The notes below the pieces were generated by a model, which did not search any database, was not told where the DNA came from, and saw only the letters and a list, made by a program, of their open reading frames with translations. This document shows, in pieces, positions 9,578 to 19,406 of a stretch of 64,000 nt of DNA; the first letter of the stretch is position 1, and each line of letters begins with the position of its first letter. Position numbers and translations under genes: made by a program. The DNA is from Candidatus Brocadia sinica JPN1 (GTDB lineage: Bacteria > Planctomycetota > Brocadiia > Brocadiales > Brocadiaceae). The stretch spans positions 3,407,052 through 3,471,051 of the forward strand of contig NZ_BAFN01000001.1 in the NCBI RefSeq assembly GCF_000949635.1, in the 5' to 3' direction.

Positions 9578-10186
9578 ATGTCAAACGAAACTGAAAAAAA
9601 TATCAACCCGTCTGACAAAGTGGAAGTTGTCCAGGCATCCGAGGTATTATTTGCAGAACAACAGGCGATAATTCAATCCTTGAAGCAGGAATTGGAGATT
9701 AATAAGAAAAGGGTTGCTGAACTTCAGGACTCGATGCGAAGACTTGCAGCTGACTTTGACAATTATAAAAAATGGGCTGCAAAAGAGCGCCAAACAATTG
9801 AACGTACAGCTTCTGAATCACTGATCAAAAAATTATTGGATATTTACGAGAGTTTGGAAAAGGCGGTCTGCGCGTCAAAGGATATCACAAATAATGAATT
9901 GTTTGATGGGATTAAAATGATTTATAAAGAATTTTCACGTATCTTAAAGTCAGAAGGTCTGGAACCCATACCTTCCATTGGTTTGCCTTTGGATGTTTAC
10001 AGGCATGAGGTCTTAATGCAAAAGATTAATGACGAGGTGCCGGAAGATACGGTATTGGAAGAAATTCAAAGAGGCTATTTATTAAATACATTCGTGTTAA
10101 GACCAGCAAAAGTAGTGGTTTCTCAGAAATCAACAAAGGAAAACGTTCAGAATCAAGAAAAGCCAGAAGAGGAAAAAGGAGGTTAG
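9578..10186 (+). CDS. grpE: Nucleotide exchange factor GrpE
   Basis: GrpE releases ADP from DnaK. The 202 residues show a long N-terminal coiled coil (about 25-95, containing LQDSMRRLAADFDNYKKW), the four-helix region with LLDIYESLEKAV, and the C-terminal beta-wing with GLEPIPSIGLPLDVYRHEV and LLNTFVLRPAKVVVS. The stop is followed three bases later by dnaK, with AAAGGAGG inside the grpE end serving as the dnaK ribosome site. No dnaJ follows. Confidence 0.93.
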   Translation: MSNETEKNINPSDKVEVVQASEVLFAEQQAIIQSLKQELEINKKRVAELQDSMRRLAADFDNYKKWAAKERQTIERTASESLIKKLLDIYESLEKAVCASKDITNNELFDGIKMIYKEFSRILKSEGLEPIPSIGLPLDVYRHEVLMQKINDEVPEDTVLEEIQRGYLLNTFVLRPAKVVVSQKSTKENVQNQEKPEEEKGG

Positions 10187-10189
10187 GAT

Positions 10190-12058
10190 ATGGCAAAGAT
10201 TATAGGTATAGATTTGGGGACAAGTAACTCTGCCGCGGCTGCGCTGATAGGCGGCAAACCCACAATTATTCCAAGCGCAGAAGGTGCGACGGTCGGCGGC
10301 AAAGCATTTCCTTCTTATGTTGCATTTACGAAGGATGGTGAAAAACTTGTAGGTGAACCTGCAAGGAGGCAGGCTGTTAGTAATCCTGAGGGTACGGTTT
10401 ATGCAATTAAGAGAAAGATGGGTACCGACTACAAAGTCACTATTCGTGGGAAAACCTTTACTCCTCAACAAATCTCAGCTTTTATTTTACAGAAGATAAA
10501 ACAGGATGCCGAGGCCTTTCTGGGGGAACGGGTTGAAAAAGCGGTAATCACAGTTCCCGCTTATTTTAATGACAACCAGAGGCAAGCAACCAAGGACGCA
10601 GGGACTATTGCCGGACTGGATGTGGTTCGAATTATTAACGAACCTACAGCGGCATCACTGGCTTATGGGTTGGATAAGGTCGAAGAATCTCAAAAGATAC
10701 TGGTATTCGATTTGGGTGGAGGTACCTTAGATTGTACGATTATGGATTTTGGTCAGGGTGTTTTTGAAGTGGTTTCCACCAGTGGAGATACCCAATTGGG
10801 TGGTACAGACATGGATAACGCTATCGTTGATTATCTGGTGTCTGAGTTCAAGAAGGAATACGGGATCGACCTTAAAAATGATAAAATGGCGATGCAGCGC
10901 TTAAGGGAGGCTGGGGAGAAGGCTAAAATAGAACTTTCTACAACTTTGACGACTGACATTAACCTTCCATTCCTTACAGCCGATGCCTCTGGACCAAAAC
11001 ACTTTACCCATGCCATAACCAGGGCAAAGCTAGAACAATTAGTGTCTCCTATTGTTAATCGTTGTGGACATTCGGTTGAACAGGCATTAAAAGACGCCAA
11101 ATTGACGCCAAATGACATTCATAAAATCATCCTTGTGGGCGGTCCAACACGTATGCCTATCGTTCAGAAATTTGTGGAGGATTATGTAGGAAAAAAGATT
11201 GAACGTGGGATTGACCCAATGGAATGCGTAGCCATGGGTGCTGCGATTCAGGCAGGCGTTTTATCCGGGGAGGTCAAAGACCTCGTGCTTCTCGACGTAA
11301 CGCCGCTGTCGCTCGGCATAGAAACCCTGGGTGGCGTGCTTACTCGTCTCATTGAAAGAAATACTACCATTCCGACGAAGAAGAGCCAGGTCTTCACAAC
11401 GGCAGAGGACAATCAGACCAGCGTAGAAGTTCATGTCCTTCAGGGTGAAAGAGCAATGGCAAGAGATAACGTGACACTGGGAAGATTCCATCTTTCCGGT
11501 ATTCCACCGGCGCCAAGGGGCGTTCCTCAGATTGAGGTATCTTTTGATATCGACGCCAATGGCATTATTAATGTCCATGCAAAAGACCTTGGTACAGGAA
11601 ACGAGCAGAAGATTACGATTACGGCTTCGACAAAATTGAATAAGGAAGAAATTGACCGGATGGTCAAACAGGCACAGGAATACTCGGACCAGGATAAACG
11701 AACAAAGGAAAGAGCCGAAACAAAGAACAAGGCAGACAGTCTGGCTTATAGCGCTGAAAAGACTTTAAAGGACGTTGCAGGGAAGATAGATGACTCACAA
11801 AAACGAAAGATAGAGTCTGCTATTAAAGATTTGAGAGAATCGATAAAATCGGAAGATGAAAAAGATATACAGCAAAAGATGGATGCTTTAACGAGCGCCC
11901 TGCACGAAATTAGTGCGAAAGTGTATCAAGAATCTGCTAAGCAGGAAGAACAGCAGCCTCCACCACCTCCAGGCGGTGAAGGTAAGAAAAGAAAAGAAAA
12001 AAAGGGTGAAGGGGGAGAGGATGAAATCATCGATGCGGATTATGAAGTAAAAGAATAG
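10190..12058 (+). CDS. dnaK: Molecular chaperone DnaK (Hsp70)
   Basis: ATP-dependent chaperone of 622 residues. The nucleotide-binding domain has [57 protein letters not shown] and [11 protein letters not shown]. The substrate-binding domain begins at [14 protein letters not shown], and the tail ends DADYEVKE after a Pro/Gly/Lys-rich linker. The phosphate loop reads GTSNSAAA rather than the usual GTTNS. Co-transcribed with grpE from the promoter at 9484. Confidence 0.97.
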   Translation: MAKIIGIDLGTSNSAAAALIGGKPTIIPSAEGATVGGKAFPSYVAFTKDGEKLVGEPARRQAVSNPEGTVYAIKRKMGTDYKVTIRGKTFTPQQISAFILQKIKQDAEAFLGERVEKAVITVPAYFNDNQRQATKDAGTIAGLDVVRIINEPTAASLAYGLDKVEESQKILVFDLGGGTLDCTIMDFGQGVFEVVSTSGDTQLGGTDMDNAIVDYLVSEFKKEYGIDLKNDKMAMQRLREAGEKAKIELSTTLTTDINLPFLTADASGPKHFTHAITRAKLEQLVSPIVNRCGHSVEQALKDAKLTPNDIHKIILVGGPTRMPIVQKFVEDYVGKKIERGIDPMECVAMGAAIQAGVLSGEVKDLVLLDVTPLSLGIETLGGVLTRLIERNTTIPTKKSQVFTTAEDNQTSVEVHVLQGERAMARDNVTLGRFHLSGIPPAPRGVPQIEVSFDIDANGIINVHAKDLGTGNEQKITITASTKLNKEEIDRMVKQAQEYSDQDKRTKERAETKNKADSLAYSAEKTLKDVAGKIDDSQKRKIESAIKDLRESIKSEDEKDIQQKMDALTSALHEISAKVYQESAKQEEQQPPPPPGGEGKKRKEKKGEGGEDEIIDADYEVKE

Positions 12059-12141
12059 TTTGTAAAATCAGCCTTAACTGAGAATGAATACCAGGGGGTA
12101 GAGGACTACTTTGTAAAAATTCTTAATTGTACTGTCTTTAC

Positions 12142-12243
12142 AAGGAGTCAGTTGCCAGGATTCAGAATTCAGGATGAAAATGCACTTTAATAGGTAAAGT
12201 GGCAGTCCATTCTGACCGCTGAATTCTGAGTTCTGACTCCTTT
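12142..12243. repeat. Long imperfect palindrome (about 100 bp)
   Basis: The arm AAGGAGTCAG (12142-12151) with GATTCAGAATTCAG (12159-12172) pairs with CTGAATTCTGAG and CTGACTCCTT at the right end (12219-12242). An inner stem TGCACTTT/AAAGTGGCA closes the loop. The structure would fold into one hairpin about 45 bp tall. Six T follow the right arm, so it may double as the dnaK terminator. It belongs to a set of similar palindromes in this window. Confidence 0.75.
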
Positions 12244-12254
12244 TTTGAATCTGT

Positions 12255-13250
12255 ATGCAGCTATTCTGCACCATGATTGATCCCACACATACTGTTCTTC
12301 TTCAAATAGCAGTTGCCTACGCCCTGGACATTGCCATCGGTGATCCTCAATGGTCATGCCATCCTGTTCGACTTATTGGGAGGTTTATAGGAAGCATAGA
12401 AATTGTATTACAAAGATTTCCTATACCAGAACGCATGAGTGGGATACTGTTAACCATCATAATTGTGTTAGGAACGTACCTATTGACCTACGCCGTGATG
12501 TCCATAGGGAAACGATGGTGTTCTCCGTATGAAATAATACTTGGCGCTGTTATTGTGTATTCCACAATTTCTATAAAAAGTCTGGCTGATGAAGCAAAAA
12601 AGGTAATGATATCTCTCAGGGAAAATGATTTAATAAAGGCCCGGCAGGCATTATCACAGATCGTAGGCAGAGATACAGCGCATCTCGACAAAGAACAAAT
12701 AGTACGGGCATGTGTTGAAACGGTGGCAGAGGGTAGTGTAGATGGCATTGTGTCGCCATTATTTTATTCCTTTGTAGGGGGGCCTACTGTGGCAATGGCT
12801 TATCGGGCTGTAAATACGCTGGATTCCATGGTAGGATACAAGAACGAAAAATATATCCGATTTGGCTGGGCATCTGCACGATTAGATGATGTAGCCAATT
12901 ATATCCCAGCCAGAATTTGTACGGTATTAATTCCAACGGCTTCTTTTTTGTGTGGTTACGGTTTCCAGAATTCTTTACGGGTTGCCTTTCGGGACGGACG
13001 TAAACATGAAAGTCCCAATAGTGGCATTCCAGAGGCTGCAATAGCGGGGGCATTGAAAGTACAATTAGGGGGGCCAAGTATCTATCAGGGTGAAGTTGTT
13101 GAAAAACCCTTTATCGGGGACGTTCAGAACCAGTTAACCATAAAGTCGATTGATAGTGCTGTAAGGATAATGTACGTTACGTCCATGTTGTTTTTGATTT
13201 GTGGAGTTGGGTCTGTCCTGTGCTTAAAATATTATGAGATTTTCAAATAG
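12255..13250 (+). CDS. cbiB: Adenosylcobinamide-phosphate synthase CbiB
   Basis: CbiB attaches the aminopropanol arm to adenosylcobyric acid in the membrane. The 331-residue protein has the family signature ALDIAIGDPQWSCHPVRLIG near the N terminus, then VETVAEGSVDGIVSPLFY, GGPTVAMAYRAVNTLDSMVG and SPNSGIPEAAIAGALKVQLG. Four or five membrane helices are visible. The ATG at 12255 is used here; the ATG at 12273 is equally possible and neither has a strong ribosome site. The 3' end overlaps cbiQ by 17 bases, so the three cbi genes form one unit. Confidence 0.93.
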   Translation: MQLFCTMIDPTHTVLLQIAVAYALDIAIGDPQWSCHPVRLIGRFIGSIEIVLQRFPIPERMSGILLTIIIVLGTYLLTYAVMSIGKRWCSPYEIILGAVIVYSTISIKSLADEAKKVMISLRENDLIKARQALSQIVGRDTAHLDKEQIVRACVETVAEGSVDGIVSPLFYSFVGGPTVAMAYRAVNTLDSMVGYKNEKYIRFGWASARLDDVANYIPARICTVLIPTASFLCGYGFQNSLRVAFRDGRKHESPNSGIPEAAIAGALKVQLGGPSIYQGEVVEKPFIGDVQNQLTIKSIDSAVRIMYVTSMLFLICGVGSVLCLKYYEIFK

Positions 13251-14031
13251 TCTGTTGGAATGCCTTGATCCCCGGTCAAAGATCATTTCCTTCCTTTCCA
13301 TTACTCTCTGCATGATACTGACCCCCATCACGCGTCTGAAAGATTTTGGGCTCTATTTCTTGTTGATACTGGCAATTTCATTCCTTTCAAGGGTTACACC
13401 CAGACAGATATTGAGAAGAATGTGCATCTTGATGTTGTTTGTTCTTTTCATTGCGATATTTGTGCCTTTTGTAAAGGAGGGACAGGTATGTTGGTCGTTG
13501 AAAATCGGTTATTGGAAAATGGACGTTACTTACGAGGGCGCCTGGACATTTCTTAATATTATTGTTAAGTCAGGTTTATCTATTCTTTTGCTTGTGATTG
13601 CTTCTTCAACAACGACCTTTCCTGATTTTTTACATGGGTTGGACTTGTTTCGTCTGCCGAGGTTACTGGTTATACTTATGTCATTTATGTACCGTTACAT
13701 CTTTGTGCTTTTAGACGAGGCGAAACGACTAATGCGAGCCCGATCTCTGCGTTATTTTGGTTCAAGGTATGTGGAGCAGTTTCGGGTGCTGGGATATATG
13801 ATTGGTATATTGTTTATCAGGACGTTTGAGCGGGCCGAGAGAATTTATAGCGCAATGATTCTCCGTGGATTCAGTGGAGAAATGCGGAGTGTTAAACGTT
13901 TCGGTTTTTCTTATATAGACTTTTTATTTATAGCAGGTATAATCGTTTCGCTGATGTTTATCGTTTCTGGTCTCATCTATAAAATGGAACACGTCAAAAT
14001 AAGCAACGTTCATCTATGGCAAGGGCTATAA
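13234..14031 (+). CDS. cbiQ: Cobalt ECF transporter transmembrane component CbiQ
   Basis: The T-component of a cobalt energy-coupling-factor importer. It has 265 residues, five or so membrane helices, the opening LECLDPRSKIISFLS, and the two coupling motifs MRARSLRYFG and MILRGFSGEMR (Ala-Arg-Ser and Arg-Gly forms) that contact the ATPase. It overlaps cbiB upstream and cbiO downstream. The substrate-binding CbiM/CbiN proteins are not in this stretch and would have to be encoded elsewhere. Confidence 0.92.
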   Translation: MRFSNSLLECLDPRSKIISFLSITLCMILTPITRLKDFGLYFLLILAISFLSRVTPRQILRRMCILMLFVLFIAIFVPFVKEGQVCWSLKIGYWKMDVTYEGAWTFLNIIVKSGLSILLLVIASSTTTFPDFLHGLDLFRLPRLLVILMSFMYRYIFVLLDEAKRLMRARSLRYFGSRYVEQFRVLGYMIGILFIRTFERAERIYSAMILRGFSGEMRSVKRFGFSYIDFLFIAGIIVSLMFIVSGLIYKMEHVKISNVHLWQGL

Positions 14032-14804
14032 TTGTTTCAAACCTGAATTACTGCTACCCGGACGGGACGATGGCGCTAAAGGACGTTAATTTTGATGTGG
14101 AAGAAGGGGAAACCCTGGTTATCATCGGTGCCAATGGAACGGGTAAGTCAACACTGTTTATGAATTTGATGGGTATTCTGGAGGGTGACGGACGCATCGA
14201 GATTATGGGTTTGACGCTTGACAAGAAGAACATGAAAGAGATCAGACGGAAGATGGGATTGGTATTCCAGAATCCAGACGATCAACTGTTTTGTCCTACC
14301 GTTATGGACGATGTCTCGTTCGGTCCTTTAAACCTGGGATGGGATAACAACCAGATAATCGCAGCATCAGAAGAAGCGTTAGTCCTGGTGGGTATGGAAG
14401 GTTACGGCTCACGGATATCGCATCATTTAAGTTTTGGAGAAAAGAAGAGAGCGGCTATTGCCACGGTATTGTCTATGAATCCAAAGGTCTTGTTGCTGGA
14501 TGAACCCACCAGTGGACTGGACCCAAGGAGTTCATCGAAATTTATCAATATACTGTATACCTTAAAATCACAGGGGAAGACGCTTTTGGTTGTAACACAT
14601 GATATTTTTCTTACCCAGGAGATAGCAGACCGTGTGCTTGTTTTTAGCGAAGAAAAGAGGCCTGTGGCAATTGGTAATTATAAAGAAATATTGAACAATT
14701 ATGACTTATTATTAAAAAACAATCTGGTTCACCAGCATCGCCACCGCCATGACGAGATGGTACATGAACATGAACACCGGCATGGTCATATCCACAAGCA
14801 TTAA
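14016..14804 (+). CDS. cbiO: Cobalt ECF transporter ATPase CbiO with His-rich tail
   Basis: The ATPase has Walker A GANGTGKST, the Q-loop in VFQNPDDQLFCPTV, the LSFGEKKRAAIATVL signature (Phe replaces the usual second Gly of LSGG), Walker B VLLLDEPTSGLD and the H-loop VTHD. The last 24 residues are an uninterrupted His/Glu/Arg-rich stretch (HQHRHRHDE...HEHEHRHGHIHKH) outside the catalytic core. Such tails bind Co or Ni and could store or gate metal; that role is inference. Family length without the tail is about 240 residues. Confidence 0.93.
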   Translation: MARAIIVSNLNYCYPDGTMALKDVNFDVEEGETLVIIGANGTGKSTLFMNLMGILEGDGRIEIMGLTLDKKNMKEIRRKMGLVFQNPDDQLFCPTVMDDVSFGPLNLGWDNNQIIAASEEALVLVGMEGYGSRISHHLSFGEKKRAAIATVLSMNPKVLLLDEPTSGLDPRSSSKFINILYTLKSQGKTLLVVTHDIFLTQEIADRVLVFSEEKRPVAIGNYKEILNNYDLLLKNNLVHQHRHRHDEMVHEHEHRHGHIHKH

Positions 14805-14808
14805 ACTT

Positions 14809-15591
14809 ATGAAAACAGATTCCTACACCAGTGACTGCAATAGGAATATAGAGTTTACCAGCGATATCTGCGCTGATGGGATATGTTGCTTTATGAGCAT
14901 CCCCCGGCAACAGACCCATCTGGGCATGTGGAGACATTTTTTAAAACGGGGCAATGCTACTGCTGGTATTAAGCTGCTTTACACAGCCCTCCGGGCGAAG
15001 GATATTGTATACGATCCATGCCGATGCCTGAATTTCCATTTGAAAGAACTGAATACCCCGGACGGTTTTACCCTTCAGATATTGTTGAGGTGCGGTATAT
15101 TTGGCAAGAGGTGCCGACCATACACCTGTAAAGAATTCCCGGACAAGGCAGATAGTTTCATGCATGATATTCTTGCACCTTGCGTTTATAATGAATACAT
15201 TGCTTCAGAAAATTATCTGACGTTGAAGCATAAACAGGTCTTTCGCTTATTTTATGCTATCAAGGATGACCATGGATTGCTTGGAAAGATTTTCCCGGCC
15301 CATACGGTCAATGAGACGAGAGAAAAGTTAAGCCAGTATAAAGAGATAACTAAGATTAGTGCGATCTGGAATGAAAAACCTGCCGAATATTTTCTTCTGG
15401 AGGTACCCAGGTCTGACTGCGTTTTGTACACTTCCAAGATACATCCAAAGATCGAAAGTGTAAAACAAGCATATAACCTTTGGCAGGGGCATATCGAAAG
15501 TTGGTTAGAAAGACATTATGGCAGCAGATGGCAAGATCATTTGGACCGTGCGATTAAACAGGAAAATGAGAAGTTGAAAGAAATGAAATAA
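14809..15591 (+). CDS. Cysteine-cluster protein (YkgJ-like)
   Basis: A 260-residue protein that starts four bases after cbiO and is probably in its operon. The ATG at 14809 is preferred over an upstream in-frame start that would lie inside cbiO. It has an N-terminal group ADGICCF, then DPCRCLNF, and CGIFGKRCRPYTCKEFPD, which together resemble the CxxCxxC metal or Fe-S site of the YkgJ/UPF0153 family. No membrane segment. Its position suggests a metal-handling role linked to cobalt uptake, but no function is established. Confidence 0.6.
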   Translation: MKTDSYTSDCNRNIEFTSDICADGICCFMSIPRQQTHLGMWRHFLKRGNATAGIKLLYTALRAKDIVYDPCRCLNFHLKELNTPDGFTLQILLRCGIFGKRCRPYTCKEFPDKADSFMHDILAPCVYNEYIASENYLTLKHKQVFRLFYAIKDDHGLLGKIFPAHTVNETREKLSQYKEITKISAIWNEKPAEYFLLEVPRSDCVLYTSKIHPKIESVKQAYNLWQGHIESWLERHYGSRWQDHLDRAIKQENEKLKEMK

Positions 15592-15702
15592 CCGCAGGCC
15601 GCGGAGGAGTGAAGAAAATTCTTGTCTTTTCCCGATCTTTGTGGTAGAAAAAAGTTTCTTGGTTTAAGTATAATGGCAATATAGTCTCCTAAATTATGTT
15701 AC

Positions 15703-15731
15703 AAAAAAGGGATTTCAAATGTCCCTTTTTT
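15703..15731 (+). terminator. Rho-independent terminator after the cbiB-cbiQ-cbiO unit
   Basis: AAAAAAGGGA (15703-15712) pairs with TCCCTTTTTT (15722-15731) around a nine-base loop. The A- and T-tracts allow use in both directions. It separates the cobalt genes from the next Cys-rich gene. Confidence 0.75.
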
Positions 15732-15754
15732 GATTGGAATTATGGCCTTTTCGG

Positions 15755-16180
15755 ATGAAAAGTCATAAAATACTTACATATATTCAAATTTCAGTCATTG
15801 TATGTCTGCTAATATGCAATGGCGGTATAAGTGTAAACTCTGTCAGGGAATCTGATGGATTCCCTTGCAAAGGACATCAATGTGGATGCAAATCGGAATC
15901 GGATTGCAGGACTCATTGTTGTTGCGGAGTTTACAAAAATCGAGATAAATTTCAGAGTAATGAGCAGAAAAGCAGTTTTCATGTGTTCATGAGCAGCATA
16001 AATTGTACATATGGGAATGACCCGCTCACCGGTGTAACATTTACTGCTAAATACATGGTAGGTGATCAAGTTCAACAAATCAAAGAATCATTTTTGTGTT
16101 TTCTTTCTTGTGACATTTCAAATTCTCTTCTTGAAGTATTTGCGTCTCCACCGAAAAAACCACCCAGACATTTCATCTAA
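15755..16180 (+). CDS. Small exported Cys-rich protein, function unknown
   Basis: A 141-residue product starting at the ATG 15755. The N terminus (MKSHKILTYIQISVIVCLLI) is a signal peptide or anchor. Next comes the dense cluster PCKGHQCGCKSESDCRTHCC, with eight Cys and two His in about 20 residues, a plausible metal or disulfide site. The remainder has only scattered Cys and a Pro/Lys-rich end. It lies between the cobalt uptake operon and an outer-membrane barrel gene, so an envelope metal role is possible but unproven. No family recognised. Confidence 0.5.
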   Translation: MKSHKILTYIQISVIVCLLICNGGISVNSVRESDGFPCKGHQCGCKSESDCRTHCCCGVYKNRDKFQSNEQKSSFHVFMSSINCTYGNDPLTGVTFTAKYMVGDQVQQIKESFLCFLSCDISNSLLEVFASPPKKPPRHFI

Positions 16181-16231
16181 AGCCAAATCCAGATTCAACA
16201 AAATTTCATAACTTTGGTCTTATTTTCCGGT

Positions 16232-16335
16232 TTTGCGGCAGACAGACCATTTCGCTCGGAGTGATACTATTGCTATTGCATATCATCCTGACTGAATGAA
16301 GCGATCCGTCTGTTCGCTTTCCGCAGAGGTTGACT
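16232..16335. repeat. Palindromic repeat in the 16181-16633 gap
   Basis: The left arm around GCGGCAGACAGACC (16234-16247) with TTTCGCT pairs imperfectly with AGCGATCCGTCTG and TTTCCGC on the right (16300-16322), giving arms of about 28 bases. The rest of this 450-base gap holds a 12-codon open frame at 16388-16426 with a good GGAGG site, too short to call, a CGTGAA/TTCACG dyad at 16422, and the hairpin AAAGGGATAATG / CATTATCTCTTT (about 16562-16593) just before the next gene. Confidence 0.5.
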
Positions 16336-16633
16336 CAGGGATCTCACAGTTGAAATTCTATCTCTGTAATTTTCAATGGAGGCACATATGAAGAAAAGTC
16401 TAACATCAATTAAGCTCTTATCGTGAAAATTCACGGAATGTTAGAGATGTCACGAGGCAGTGGTCACACCCATTGAAAATTTTCTGCGAAAGTATTGAAG
16501 GTATTGTTCATGTAAGAATTTGACATTACCGGTTAGAGCAAAAATACTGCACTTCAAGTAAGAAAGGGATAATGACATACACATTATCTCTTTTGCTTGA
16601 ATGTAATGCAATAATCTGGGGAAAATAGTATTT

Positions 16634-17749
16634 GTGAAAATTTTTGTCGCGATTTTTTTGTTTTTAATTTTTTTAAACGGCATTATTTATGCTCACGGCG
16701 AATGTTGCTTATCAAGATCCCTTGCTGAGGCGACAATCTCGGGTGTAACCATTGCACCGAATTTTGGACTTTCCCTTCAGTATGAATATACGAACATGGA
16801 GACCATTAGAGAAGGCAGCCATAGGATAAGCTACAATTCAGTGTTGGATAATATAGCTGCAGAATGGCCGGAAATGCCAGAAGAGGCAAAGAGTTTTTCT
16901 ATTCCTACACGGATGATTATGCAGAAATACACCCTGTTAGGCGCATATGCTGCTACTGAGAAGCTTCAATTCCTTGCTACAGTCCCCTATGTTATCAATG
17001 ACATGGATATGAGGATGGTGACAAGGGGTGCAGGAAGCAGCCATCATCATGCACCGCAACTTGCCCCACAGGTGTATTTGAGACCATTGGCAAGTGACGC
17101 AGCAGAAAAAGATATGAGGATGGACATGAAGATGGATACGGTTGAGGGACTTGGAGATATGACCCTTATGGGGCTTTATACCCTTTATACCGATAAACCC
17201 GATCTACCAACGAAAAAAGTTACCCTTGGTCTGGGAGTAAAAACCCCCACAGGGAAAAATGATGAGGAATTTGACTCCGGCGGTCTTGTGCACGCCGCAA
17301 TGCAAACTGGGACAGGTTCATGGGACCCGTTGTTTCTCGTTAATTATATGCATGCATTTCAGCCGCTGATATTCCAAACCAATTTATTTTACCAGATGAC
17401 TACAGAAGGTGATGAGGGTTATGAATTCGGGGACAAAATATCATTAGACCTTATCGCCAGGTACCAGCTAACCAGCTATGTAAATCCTGGTTTAGAGCTA
17501 AATCTATTCTATGCAGGACAGGATAGAGATCACGATGGTAGATATTCAAGGCCGGATGAATCCCTTTTGGACAATACCGATAACACAGGCATTACTTCCT
17601 TCTCTGTTTCGCCTTCTCTTCAGATAAAGATTCCAAAGACTGGCGGGAGTATTGACCTGAAATTTCAAAAACCCATATACCAGAATGCCCGGGGTACTCA
17701 GCAAGTAGTGGACTGGAGGGCGATGGCTTCAATCGTATGGGCTTTTTAG
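16634..17749 (+). CDS. Outer-membrane beta-barrel protein (MetA-pathway/transporter-like)
   Basis: A 371-residue exported protein with GTG start at 16634. A hydrophobic signal peptide (FVAIFLFLIFLNGIIYAHG) is followed by alternating beta strands typical of the phenol-MetA-degradation barrel family, ending in an aromatic VWAF. Two loops are enriched in metal-liking residues: SSHHHAPQLAP near residue 138 and DMRMDMKMDT near residue 158. This could favour copper, cobalt or nickel passage; that is inference from composition and from the neighbouring cobalt genes. Confidence 0.65.
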   Translation: MKIFVAIFLFLIFLNGIIYAHGECCLSRSLAEATISGVTIAPNFGLSLQYEYTNMETIREGSHRISYNSVLDNIAAEWPEMPEEAKSFSIPTRMIMQKYTLLGAYAATEKLQFLATVPYVINDMDMRMVTRGAGSSHHHAPQLAPQVYLRPLASDAAEKDMRMDMKMDTVEGLGDMTLMGLYTLYTDKPDLPTKKVTLGLGVKTPTGKNDEEFDSGGLVHAAMQTGTGSWDPLFLVNYMHAFQPLIFQTNLFYQMTTEGDEGYEFGDKISLDLIARYQLTSYVNPGLELNLFYAGQDRDHDGRYSRPDESLLDNTDNTGITSFSVSPSLQIKIPKTGGSIDLKFQKPIYQNARGTQQVVDWRAMASIVWAF

Positions 17750-17995
17750 TATGAGGCATATTCCCCAGTATTTGTCCGCATTTGATACTTAAAGATGAAA
17801 TACTTGACCAATTTTCTGTGACAATATATAATCCAAACCCTCATCAGGATTACGTTGGCATATTGCCGGGTGATTTTTGATGTCCCCTTATTTGCAAAAC
17901 TGTTGAAACCAGATCTTCGATGATTTTTTTTCAGTGCAAAGCGAAGATTCTCTTTGGTTTTCAGACAAAATTTTGAATTTTCTTAATATCCAGTT

Positions 17996-19384
17996 ATGAA
18001 ACACACTTCGTCTCATTATCCAAGGATCCTGATAGCGGGTACGCATAGTGGTGTAGGTAAGACGACCATTACCCTTGGCTTAATGTCTGTCCTGATGGAA
18101 AAAGGGTGCAGGGTACAGGGGTTTAAGGTCGGACCTGATTATATCGATCCATCGCATCACATGGCCATTACTGGACGGCCGTCTCGTAATCTGGATACAT
18201 GGTTGATGAGTCGGGATGTGTGTCTGGAATTATTCGAACGTGCCGTTATGGGATCGGATATGGCGGTGATTGAGGGGGTGATGGGGCTCTATGACGGTTG
18301 TCTGGATGGGACGGAATTCGGGAGCACAGCTCATCTTGCCAAGATATTGGATGTGCCTGTGATATTGGTAATGGACGCAAAGGGGATGTCCCGCAGTGCA
18401 GGTGCGATTGCATTGGGGTTTAAACATTTTGATAAGGATGTGAAAATACAAGGAGTAATTTTAAACAGAGTCCGGAGTGAACGGCACTATACTTCTCTTA
18501 AAAAATCTATCGAGGGTAATTGCAATATCCCGGTATTGGGGTACCTGTCTTTCGATGAGGAAATAATACTGCCGGAGCGGCACCTTGGTTTGGTTCCATC
18601 GATAGAACAGGAGTTCTCAAAGTCTGCGTACCAAAAAATCGGAAATTTGTTGTCGGCCACCATGGATATTGAGAAATTGATTGGTATGGCTTCCTCCCCA
18701 AATAATCTTCCCGCTTTTCAGAAGACGGTATTCTGTGGGACTACTGAACGATTTAATTTCAGGGTTGCCGTTGCCGTTGACGAAGCATTTAATTTTTATT
18801 ATCATGATAACCTTGATCTCCTTGAATCATTTGGGGTTGAACTAACGTATTTTAGTCCAATGTATGATAAATATCTGCCTGCGGACATTCATGGTTTGTA
18901 TTTGGGGGGTGGTTTTCCGGAATTACATGCCGCTTTACTCGCATCGAACACCACCATGAAAGAATCCATACGAAAAGCGTACAGGAATGGTTTGGTTATA
19001 TACGGTGAGTGCGGGGGAATGATGTATTTGCTTGAACAGATGGTGGATTTTAAAAAAAAGATACACGAGATGTGTGGAATACTAAAAGGGATGACGAAGA
19101 TGGAGAATAAAAGGCAGGGATTAGGCTATATTACAGTTGAAGCGATACACGATAATCTCTTGTGTAAAAAAGGAGATGTATTCAAGGCCCACGAATTTCA
19201 CTGGTCATCACTGCATGTGTCTGAAGGCACACGATTCGCTTATGCAATTTCGAAATGTGATGACAACCGATCACGGTCTGACGGTCTCTTTGCTGATCGT
19301 GTATTGGGTTCTTATACTCACGTTCATTTTGCAACTGAGCCCGGACTCGTAAAGCACTTTTTACGTACTATGGGAAGCGCTTAA
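17996..19384 (+). CDS. cbiA: Cobyrinate a,c-diamide synthase CbiA
   Basis: Amidates the a and c side chains of (cobalt) cobyrinic acid using glutamine and ATP. The N-terminal P-loop domain carries AGTHSGVGKTTITLGLM and GPDYIDPSHH; the C-terminal class-I glutamine amidotransferase domain has LYLGGGFPE, the nucleophile in YGECGGMMYL, and SYTHVHFA at the end. Its 462 residues match the family. It stands apart from the other cbi genes; the 246-base upstream gap shows no B12-box (GCCACTG), so riboswitch control was not detected. Confidence 0.94.
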   Translation: MKHTSSHYPRILIAGTHSGVGKTTITLGLMSVLMEKGCRVQGFKVGPDYIDPSHHMAITGRPSRNLDTWLMSRDVCLELFERAVMGSDMAVIEGVMGLYDGCLDGTEFGSTAHLAKILDVPVILVMDAKGMSRSAGAIALGFKHFDKDVKIQGVILNRVRSERHYTSLKKSIEGNCNIPVLGYLSFDEEIILPERHLGLVPSIEQEFSKSAYQKIGNLLSATMDIEKLIGMASSPNNLPAFQKTVFCGTTERFNFRVAVAVDEAFNFYYHDNLDLLESFGVELTYFSPMYDKYLPADIHGLYLGGGFPELHAALLASNTTMKESIRKAYRNGLVIYGECGGMMYLLEQMVDFKKKIHEMCGILKGMTKMENKRQGLGYITVEAIHDNLLCKKGDVFKAHEFHWSSLHVSEGTRFAYAISKCDDNRSRSDGLFADRVLGSYTHVHFATEPGLVKHFLRTMGSA

Positions 19385-19406
19385 TTCTCTGTTTGCATGA
19401 GATACA

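Noticed and set aside
16388-16426. 12-codon frame with a GGAGG ribosome site
   Set aside because: Too short to support; it may be a leader peptide or the start of a lost signal peptide.
17750-17995. Possible cobalamin riboswitch before cbiA
   Set aside because: No B12 box (GCCACTG) or matching core was seen here or before cbiG or cbiB.
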